Assembly: GCA_024405065.1 (NCBI GenBank)
Contig: JAKSPF010000032.1
Span: 1-10,368, forward strand
DNA length: 10,368 nucleotides
Direction of reading: 5' to 3'
Origin: Sphaerochaetaceae bacterium
GTDB lineage: Bacteria > Spirochaetota > Spirochaetia > Sphaerochaetales > Sphaerochaetaceae
The notes beneath the pieces are model-generated. The model did no database searches. It saw only the letters and a list, made by a program, of their open reading frames with translations, and was not told the origin of the DNA. A program made the translations under genes and the position numbers. This document shows, one piece after another, positions 1 through 5,512 of the stretch. The stretch's first letter is position 1. The number at the start of each line of letters is the position of its first letter.

Positions 1-1
1 T

Positions 2-151
2 GATTTCAACTCACTGCGGCAAAGTGTTCTTGTTTCAGTAAATGCAAAAGGGGGCGGTAAACCTCCGGTTTTTCAGGGCATTGCCGACTTTTCACAAACA
101 GGTGTACAGACTTTCCTTCTTAGCGTGAAGAGCCTGTTTCAAACTCTGTAG
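2..151 (+). CDS. C-terminal end of an alanyl-tRNA synthetase-like (DHHA1 domain) protein, partial
   Basis: An open + strand frame enters from the left edge and stops at TAG (149-151), leaving 49 residues. They include the run VNAKGGGKPPVFQGIADF followed by an amphipathic tail ending LLSVKSLFQTL. The glycine-rich KGGGKP segment and the spacing to a final helix match the end of the DHHA1 domain that closes bacterial alanyl-tRNA synthetases (typically GGKGGGRPDMAQ, then a helix). That domain helps tRNA binding and links aminoacylation to editing. The rest of the gene lies outside the window, so a free-standing AlaX-type editing protein or another DHHA1 protein is also possible. It converges on the E1 beta gene, with only 29 bp between the two stop codons. 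No start codon is visible, so the call rests on the motif and the clean reading frame. Confidence 0.6.
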   Translation, partial: DFNSLRQSVLVSVNAKGGGKPPVFQGIADFSQTGVQTFLLSVKSLFQTL

Positions 152-160
152 AGCAGCAAC

Positions 161-178
161 TTTCAAAACTCCTTGAAA
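161..178. terminator. Weak hairpin between two convergent genes
   Basis: TTTCAA (161-166) and TTGAAA (173-178) form a perfect 6-bp stem around a 6-base loop in the 29-bp gap between convergent stop codons. On the + strand it is followed by ATTTATTTT, a broken T-rich tract. The stem is AT-rich with only one G-C pair and would be weak. The position fits a bidirectional terminator; the strength does not. Confidence 0.25.
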
Positions 179-180
179 AT

Positions 181-1155
181 TTATTTTGCAATTGGCTCTA
201 AAAGATTTTCTATCTTACTTACACAGTCCCGTGCTTGAGGAACGGATGCTTTTTCAAGTTCCTTTGAGAAAGGAACGGGACTGTTCTGACCGCCTATCTG
301 AAGCACAGGAGATTTCAAAGTGCGGAATGTCTGTGAATCCGTGCAGATCAGAGAACAGACCTGAGAGGCAACACCTCCGAAACTTGACGGATCCTGAATT
401 ATCACCGCTCTGCCCGTTTTTCTTACATTTTCAAGTATTGTTCCGGCATCAAGAGGTTTCAGGGTACAGAGATCAACCACAGATGCACTGATGTTCTTTT
501 CTTCAAGAATTTCAGCCGTTTCCAAGGCAGTGAGAACTGCATGGGAATAGGCAATTACCGTAACATCACTTCCTTCTTTCAAAAGACGTGCATGACCTAT
601 CTCAGACGGAGTTGCGGAAATTTCACCCTCAGTTCCGTACAGAAGTTTGTGTTCAAAGAAAAGCACGGGATTATTGTCCCTGATTGCCGCTCTGAGAAGA
701 TGGTAAGCATCGGACGGATTACTCGGAGCAACAACTTTAAGTCCGGTACTGTTCATGAACAATGCTTCAGGGCTTTGGGTATGCTGTGCACCGTGACCCG
801 TTCCGCTTCCCTCAGGAAGACGTACCGTAATAGGACAGCAGAACTGACCGCCGCTCATAAAGTGAGTTTTTGCTGCGTGATTCACAATGGGGTCAAATAT
901 GAGGGTAAAAAAGTCTGCATACATTATTTCAATTACAGGTCGTAACCCCATCATTGCGGCGCCGGCGGCAAGACCGGTGAAGCCTTCTTCCGAAACCGGA
1001 GTGTCAATTACCTGATCCGGATGTTCGGCAATAAGCCCTTCGGTAACTTTGAAACAGCCTCCGTAAACACCCACATCTTCACCCATAAGTACAACATTTC
1101 TGTCACAGGTCATCTCATCGTTGAGTGCCTTTCTTACAGCTTCTCTGAAAGTCAC
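181..1155 (-). CDS. 2-oxoacid dehydrogenase E1 component, beta subunit (pyruvate/acetoin type)
   Basis: This is the beta subunit of a heterotetrameric thiamine-diphosphate E1, which with the alpha subunit decarboxylates a 2-oxoacid and passes the acyl group to lipoyl-E2. The 324 residues match the family length. In order there are GEDVGVYGG (about 25-33), SEEGFTG (55-61, with the glutamate expected to contact the cofactor pyrimidine ring), GLRPV (70-74), NHAAK (92-96), MSGGQ (100-104), AQHTQS (123-128), GLKVVAPS, FFEHKLLY and a C-terminal GGQNSPVPFSKELE. A GTG start at 1155 is preferred because the strong site GGGGAGG (1163-1169) lies 7 nt upstream. An in-frame TTG at 1161 would have only 1 nt of spacing. 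Sequence alone does not decide between pyruvate, acetoin and another 2-oxoacid; MSGGQ and EHKLLY lean to the pyruvate/acetoin branch, so no symbol is given. Confidence 0.93.
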   Translation of the reverse strand: MTFREAVRKALNDEMTCDRNVVLMGEDVGVYGGCFKVTEGLIAEHPDQVIDTPVSEEGFTGLAAGAAMMGLRPVIEIMYADFFTLIFDPIVNHAAKTHFMSGGQFCCPITVRLPEGSGTGHGAQHTQSPEALFMNSTGLKVVAPSNPSDAYHLLRAAIRDNNPVLFFEHKLLYGTEGEISATPSEIGHARLLKEGSDVTVIAYSHAVLTALETAEILEEKNISASVVDLCTLKPLDAGTILENVRKTGRAVIIQDPSSFGGVASQVCSLICTDSQTFRTLKSPVLQIGGQNSPVPFSKELEKASVPQARDCVSKIENLLEPIAK

Positions 1156-1157
1156 AG

Positions 1158-2126
1158 TCAAACCTCCCCATCCGCAAAAGTCAGGTCAAGAGCCTGCTGT
1201 GAGGTGAGTCTCTCACCGCTTTTTTCAAGAGCATCTGATGCACACTTCTCAATATAGTCTCTGCACTTGTTTTCAATATCTTCAATTTCCTGCGGGGTGA
1301 GCAACTTTTCCTCAGTGAGTTTTTTCTCAAAAAGAACAATCGGGTCTTTGGCGAGCCAGCTCTGTTCCTCTTCCTGTGTACGGTAAAGCCTTCTGTCGCT
1401 CTTTGAGTGACCTTTCTGACGGTAAGTATCAACTTCCAGCAGAAAAGGTCCGTGACTGACAATATATTTTCTTGCCTCACGTACCGCTTCATAAACAGCA
1501 CAGACATCATTACCGTCAACAACGGCACCGGGCATAGAGTAGGCTGCAGCCCTATCACTTACCCTTGCAACGCTGAGCATTTTACTGCTGGGAGCACTCA
1601 TACCGTAGTGGTTGTTTTCACAGTAGAAAAGTACCGGAAGTTTCCAGATTGAAGCCATGTTCATACTCTCATGAACACTTCCTCGTGAAGAAGCACCGTC
1701 ACCGAAAATCGCAACGCTTATATTTTCCCTGCCGATTCTTTTATTGTAAAACGCAATACCGGTTGCAAGAGGGACACCGCTTCCCACAACTGCGCTTGAC
1801 CCGAGGTTGCAGTGACATCTGTCGGGCATGTGCATACTTCCGCCCAGACCTTTTGCAAGACCGTGTAACGAACCGAACATTTCACTGAACATTGCAAACG
1901 GATCACTGCCCTTGCATATAGTAAAGCCATGACAGCGGTGTGTGGGCACAATCCAGTCCTCCGGTTCAAGTGCAAGGCACAGACCTGCCTGTGACGCTTC
2001 CTGACCGTTTGCAAGATGAGTTGTACCGTGAATCAGCCCTGCCTTGAAAAGCTCTTCGGTTTTTTCTTCAAAAAAACGCGAATTGAGCATCATCGTAAGA
2101 GCTCTGATATATATTTCCCTGTCCAT
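1158..2126 (-). CDS. 2-oxoacid dehydrogenase E1 component, alpha subunit (pyruvate/acetoin type)
   Basis: This alpha subunit binds the thiamine-diphosphate diphosphate group through Mg and carries out decarboxylation together with the beta subunit encoded next. The 322 residues are a normal length. The diagnostic cofactor motif is intact: GDGASSRG (about 142-149), then ENNHYGMS (170-177), the GDG-x-NN pattern. THRCHGF near 62-68 holds the usual active-site arginine and histidine. GLGGSMHM (about 93-100) and the C-terminal loop YRQKGHSKSDRRLYRT match the flexible loop that orders over the active site. The ATG at 2126 overlaps the pheT stop as TGATG; a GTG one codon upstream (2129) is possible. 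No strong Shine-Dalgarno site is visible, so translation probably depends on ribosomes finishing pheT. The stop lies 3-5 nt before the E1 beta start. Confidence 0.93.
   Translation of the reverse strand: MDREIYIRALTMMLNSRFFEEKTEELFKAGLIHGTTHLANGQEASQAGLCLALEPEDWIVPTHRCHGFTICKGSDPFAMFSEMFGSLHGLAKGLGGSMHMPDRCHCNLGSSAVVGSGVPLATGIAFYNKRIGRENISVAIFGDGASSRGSVHESMNMASIWKLPVLFYCENNHYGMSAPSSKMLSVARVSDRAAAYSMPGAVVDGNDVCAVYEAVREARKYIVSHGPFLLEVDTYRQKGHSKSDRRLYRTQEEEQSWLAKDPIVLFEKKLTEEKLLTPQEIEDIENKCRDYIEKCASDALEKSGERLTSQQALDLTFADGEV
1163..1169 (-). promoter_or_regulatory. Ribosome binding site that decides the E1 beta start
   Basis: On the minus strand GGGGAGG lies inside the last codons of the E1 alpha gene. 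It is 1 nt from an in-frame TTG (1161) but 7 nt from an in-frame GTG (1155). Normal Shine-Dalgarno spacing favours GTG, which gives the N-terminus MTFREAVRKAL expected for E1 beta proteins. Confidence 0.6.
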
Positions 2127-3829
2127 CACAACAGACTGTCCAGCTCAATTTCACAGGCAACCGCAGGAACGGTAACACCCCAGTTCTCAAGAACCTGCGG
2201 GTGAATTTCACCGAAAACACCTGCTTTTTTACCGTTTACGATAATTTCAGCACAGCGACCCGTAATGAAACGTGAATCACATTCAGGTGCTTTAAGAGTG
2301 TATTCATAACGCAGGAAGTACATCAGGGTATTCACAAGGCTGTTGACCTCATTGAAGCCCACTGCAGAATCGGCAGACATAAAACCGAGACTGTTGTGCG
2401 TCACCGTACCGCTGTTATCAGACGGTTCAAGGTATGCAATTTTTCCAACCTCAAATATGTTGTGAGGATAGACCGCATTGCCTGAAACACTTTCACTTTC
2501 AAGCAGAGAAGGAATTACGGAAGGACGTACGACTTCGTAGTTTTCAGTCATCGGATTTGCAATGAAGATTGCCTTTGCCTGACTGTCCGTGATGTTCATA
2601 TTGTCAATATACTCTCTGCGGCTTCCCAGATAGTTGTACATCATTTCCTGAAAACCCAGACCCACCATTATGTCCTTGATTTTTCTGGAAAGTTCTTCCG
2701 CCGGAGTGAGTCTGCCTATGGTAAAATCACGGGGAATCGTAGGAATGAAATTATCAAGACCGTAACCTATCATCACATCTTCCACTATATCAACGGGGTG
2801 CAGAAAGTCATTTCTGTAAGGAGGGCACTTCACGGTGATGGTTTTGCCGTTCACCGTACTTTCAACACCCATTCTCAAAAGTGCCTTCTTTGCTTCGGAT
2901 ACGGTCATTTTCTGACCGAGAACCCTTACAATATCAGACAATTCACAGGAAGCATCCTGCTGGAAATAATAGGGAACCGTAATTTCCTTTCCGAATTCCG
3001 TTTTTTCCGGGAATATTACCTTTATCGGTTTAATCGTAAAGCCTAAATCAGCCATATCACATGCCATTATTGAAGCGCACAGAATAAGATCTTTCAGAAT
3101 CGGACCCGACATTTCAACAAACAGAGAGGAATCACCTACCTCAACTGCACCTATTTTTGCACTGTTGATTATCGGCGGCATGGAAAGAATTTCACCGCTG
3201 TCATCGGAAAGCAGAGGATAAACCTTTTTATCCTGTATTATGTGACCGAATTCCTGCCCTTTGGGATGTTTTTCAAGAATTTCACGTAACGAGAGGTCTT
3301 CATCAAGGTGAAGCGGCACAAAGTGAGTTTTATCAGGATCTGCACCGTCATAGTGCACCGGATATTTTATAAGTTCATCACGGTAAATCCCCATTGCAAT
3401 GGTTTTTCTCTTGCGTCCGAAGTTCCAGCAGAGTTTTTCCTGACTCTGAATAAGCGTAGTGAGAATATCATCATCCACAACCTTACCGTCAGCGGCAAAA
3501 GCAACCGAGTACGGTCTTACATCTGCTGCCTTTTTTCCTATGTGCAATTCACGTCCGCCGTTATCTTCACTGTGACCGGCACAGGAAAAGAAAGGATAGC
3601 GTGACGGTTTTCCCGCATCGTAGTTTTTCAGCAGACGGGAGAGACCCATAGCACTCCACAGATCAGGTCTGTTGGTGTCATTGAGTTCAATTTTCAGAAC
3701 ATGATTTGCCTTGTCGTGTTCGTCAAGCTCTGCCTTTGCACGCGGGAAAATCTCCTCAAGCTGAGAATCCGTGTATTTACGTCCCATAAGGGAAAAGAAC
3801 ATTTTTTCAGTGGTTTCAAATTTAGGCAT
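2126..3829 (-). CDS. pheT: Phenylalanyl-tRNA synthetase beta subunit, archaeal/eukaryotic type
   Basis: This is the non-catalytic partner of PheS in the (alpha-beta)2 synthetase that charges tRNA-Phe in the cytoplasm. The 567 residues match the short archaeal/eukaryotic class, also found in spirochaetes, not the roughly 800-residue common bacterial class; the bacterial N-terminal EMAP-like and C-terminal anticodon-binding extensions are absent. Visible parts are a B1-like N-terminus with LNDTNRPDLWSAMGLSRLL (about 49-67), a B3/B4 region (about 75-270) expected to edit mischarged Tyr, a B5 domain (about 293-360) ending in the signature PPYRNDFLHPVDIVEDVM, and a catalytic-like B6/B7 module to the end. 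The start overlaps the pheS stop by one base (TGATG). A strong site, AGGAGG at 3838-3843, lies 8 nt upstream, so this junction has both overlap and its own ribosome entry. Confidence 0.96.
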   Translation of the reverse strand: MPKFETTEKMFFSLMGRKYTDSQLEEIFPRAKAELDEHDKANHVLKIELNDTNRPDLWSAMGLSRLLKNYDAGKPSRYPFFSCAGHSEDNGGRELHIGKKAADVRPYSVAFAADGKVVDDDILTTLIQSQEKLCWNFGRKRKTIAMGIYRDELIKYPVHYDGADPDKTHFVPLHLDEDLSLREILEKHPKGQEFGHIIQDKKVYPLLSDDSGEILSMPPIINSAKIGAVEVGDSSLFVEMSGPILKDLILCASIMACDMADLGFTIKPIKVIFPEKTEFGKEITVPYYFQQDASCELSDIVRVLGQKMTVSEAKKALLRMGVESTVNGKTITVKCPPYRNDFLHPVDIVEDVMIGYGLDNFIPTIPRDFTIGRLTPAEELSRKIKDIMVGLGFQEMMYNYLGSRREYIDNMNITDSQAKAIFIANPMTENYEVVRPSVIPSLLESESVSGNAVYPHNIFEVGKIAYLEPSDNSGTVTHNSLGFMSADSAVGFNEVNSLVNTLMYFLRYEYTLKAPECDSRFITGRCAEIIVNGKKAGVFGEIHPQVLENWGVTVPAVACEIELDSLL

Positions 3830-5364
3830 CAGTTACCCCTCCTTGTTCTCACGCTTTCAATATCGGGGGTAAAAAGCTCCCTTATGTCGTTAAGCCCCAG
3901 ATGCATAAGTGCCATTCTGTCAATACCCAACCCCCATGCCAGTACCGGCTCGTCAATACCCAAAGACTTTGTCACTTCCGGGCGGAAGATGCCTGACCCT
4001 CCAAGTTCAAACCACCCCAAGACCGGATGCTTTATGTGAATTTCAATTGAAGGTTCGGTAAACGGGAAATAACCCGGAACATATTTGAAATCCGTAGCAC
4101 CTGCAATTTCTGTTGCAAACATCTTCAGAAGTCCCAAAAGATCTTTAAGATTTGCCTCTTTGCCTATCACGATACCTTCTGTCTGGTAGAAATCGGCTCC
4201 GTGTGTTGCATCAACTTCATCATAGCGGAAACACCGCACAACACCGAAGTACTTTCCCGGTACCTTTGCCTTTGTGAGCTGATGTGCGGAAAGCACCGTA
4301 CCCTGACTTCTCATCACCTGACGTCTTGTAAATTCACGGTCAAATTTGTAACCCCACCCGCGGGAACCCGTATTACCGCCGTCCGTGTGGGTGTTTGCGA
4401 TATTTGTAAGCCACGGTTCCTCAATCTTTTTGCAGTGAACCGGATTCTTCACGTAATATACGTCATGTATGTCACGTGCACTGTGGAACTGTGGCATAAA
4501 GAGCGCATCACCGTTCCAGAACTCATTTTCCACAAGCGGTCCGTCAAATTCCTCAAAACCCAAAGAGGTGAGTTTGTCTTTCACCCACTGAATGTAATTA
4601 CCGTAAGGATTATGTCTCCCCGGCACAATACGGGAAACCGGGGCATCAAGACCGTATGGACGGAACTGAGCGTTTTTCCATGAACCCTGTGCGACTATCT
4701 GTGGGGTAAGTACTCCTATTTCTTCACCGGTTATGTTTGCATCAATTACAGCCTGTTTTACCTCAAGACCGGTTTCGGTGATTTTATATTCAACAATTTC
4801 TTTTTCATTTATTTTAAAGGGCGAACCGGCACTGCCCCTTTTCTTTGAAATGTTGCCCATCAGAGACTTTTCATAGTCTGAAAGTGAAGACTCTTCAACA
4901 GGAGCAGAAAGACCTTTTTCAAGAAGTTTTGCCGTATCCGTAATGCTTCGTGGCAGCACCTCACTTTTAAGAAAAGCCCTGTTCTGCTCATTCATTGCGG
5001 TGACCCCCGCCTTTGAAAGCGCACCGTAGGCACTTCCTATGTCACTTTTTTCAAGATTAAGAGCCTCCGCAATCTCAACAAGTCCCATGGCTCCGTTTTT
5101 TTTCAGAAGCTCAAAAATTCTCTGAGACGGAGTGCCGTCTTTTGCATATTGTTTTCCGAGCTCGGTAAGTTCATAGGTTACAACCGTGCGTTTTGACACC
5201 TCTTTCAGACAGTCTTTTGCACAAAGCCAGCTGAAAGCCTGATTGCACTGTCCTATGTTGTACCCCAGCATACTGACTATACCGTCAGCGGTGATCTGTG
5301 TTTTCTCATCAATGTTTCTCAGTAACTTCACCTCAAGAGGATGAAGATTTTTTACATCAGTCAT
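3829..5364 (-). CDS. pheS: Phenylalanyl-tRNA synthetase alpha subunit, archaeal/eukaryotic type
   Basis: This is the catalytic subunit, activating phenylalanine with ATP and transferring it to tRNA-Phe. The 511 residues fit the long archaeal/eukaryotic/spirochaete class; the usual bacterial subunit is near 330-350. Residues 1 to about 200 form repeated small winged-helix-like segments (for example ITADGIVSMLGYN and VEIAEALNLEKSDIGSAYG), as in the tRNA-binding N-terminus of this class. The class II core follows: a motif 1-like helix near GNYIQWVKDKL (about 258), motif 2 with RYDEVDATHGADFYQTEG (about 378), the phenylalanine-pocket segment FTEPSIEI (about 438) and motif 3 GLGIDRMAL (about 480). 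The ATG at 5364 has AGGGAG (5371-5376) 6 nt upstream. It is the first gene of the operon with pheT and the E1 pair, and is divergent from fusA. Confidence 0.97.
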   Translation of the reverse strand: MTDVKNLHPLEVKLLRNIDEKTQITADGIVSMLGYNIGQCNQAFSWLCAKDCLKEVSKRTVVTYELTELGKQYAKDGTPSQRIFELLKKNGAMGLVEIAEALNLEKSDIGSAYGALSKAGVTAMNEQNRAFLKSEVLPRSITDTAKLLEKGLSAPVEESSLSDYEKSLMGNISKKRGSAGSPFKINEKEIVEYKITETGLEVKQAVIDANITGEEIGVLTPQIVAQGSWKNAQFRPYGLDAPVSRIVPGRHNPYGNYIQWVKDKLTSLGFEEFDGPLVENEFWNGDALFMPQFHSARDIHDVYYVKNPVHCKKIEEPWLTNIANTHTDGGNTGSRGWGYKFDREFTRRQVMRSQGTVLSAHQLTKAKVPGKYFGVVRCFRYDEVDATHGADFYQTEGIVIGKEANLKDLLGLLKMFATEIAGATDFKYVPGYFPFTEPSIEIHIKHPVLGWFELGGSGIFRPEVTKSLGIDEPVLAWGLGIDRMALMHLGLNDIRELFTPDIESVRTRRGN

Positions 5365-5416
5365 TAGGTTCTCCCTGTCCGAACCTCACAACCGGCACGG
5401 ACAATCACAGAGAATC

Positions 5417-5445
5417 ATTCTATATACTGGTGAAAAAAATGAAAA
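5417..5445 (-). promoter_or_regulatory. Candidate sigma-70-like promoter for the pheST-E1 operon
   Basis: Read on the minus strand, TTTTCA (5440-5445, 4/6 to TTGACA) and TAGAAT (5417-5422, 5/6 to TATAAT) are separated by 17 bp. This would start transcription near 5410 and give a leader of about 45 nt before pheS. The leader is too short for a T-box or a phenylalanine attenuator, and I see no such structure. Confidence 0.4.
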
Positions 5446-5475
5446 GACCACAACCGATTGAAGTGATTTACAAAA

Positions 5476-5484
5476 TGTGATAAT
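5476..5484 (+). promoter_or_regulatory. Candidate extended -10 promoter for fusA
   Basis: TGTGATAAT is an extended -10 element (TG, one base, then GATAAT, 5/6 to consensus). A TTGAAG at 5458-5463 is the nearest -35-like match but its 15-bp spacing is short; extended -10 promoters tolerate a poor -35. The start point would be near 5491, leaving about 22 nt of leader before the fusA ATG. TATACT at 5423-5428 is a weaker alternative. Confidence 0.35.
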
Positions 5485-5503
5485 TTCCAATCCCGTAAAT
5501 TCA

Positions 5504-5510
5504 GAGGTGA
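5504..5510 (+). promoter_or_regulatory. Ribosome binding site that decides the fusA start
   Basis: GAGGTGA is a full 7-base complement to the 16S anti-Shine-Dalgarno end, placed 2 nt before ATG at 5513. The longer reading from GTG at 5477 has no such site and would overlap the extended -10 box, so 5513 is preferred. Confidence 0.7.
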
Positions 5511-5512
5511 AA

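Noticed and set aside
45..69. GC-rich hairpin-like string around GGCGGTAAACCTCC as a terminator of the E1 operon
   Set aside because: The stem has a central mismatch, the T-tract is short in the minus direction, and the segment codes for the KGGGKPP motif of the convergent gene.
541..945. 134-codon + strand reading frame opposite E1 beta, and similar long frames opposite E1 alpha, pheT, pheS and fusA
   Set aside because: They lie entirely opposite strongly supported genes, lack family motifs and have atypical composition; they are antisense shadows.
5365..5411. T-box or attenuator leader upstream of pheS
   Set aside because: The predicted leader is only about 45 nt, with no T-box core, antiterminator or phenylalanine-rich leader peptide.
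5298..5480. 60-codon + strand frame spanning the pheS start and the divergent promoter region
   Set aside because: It overlaps the pheS N-terminus on the opposite strand and the promoter boxes, has no ribosome site and no recognisable content.
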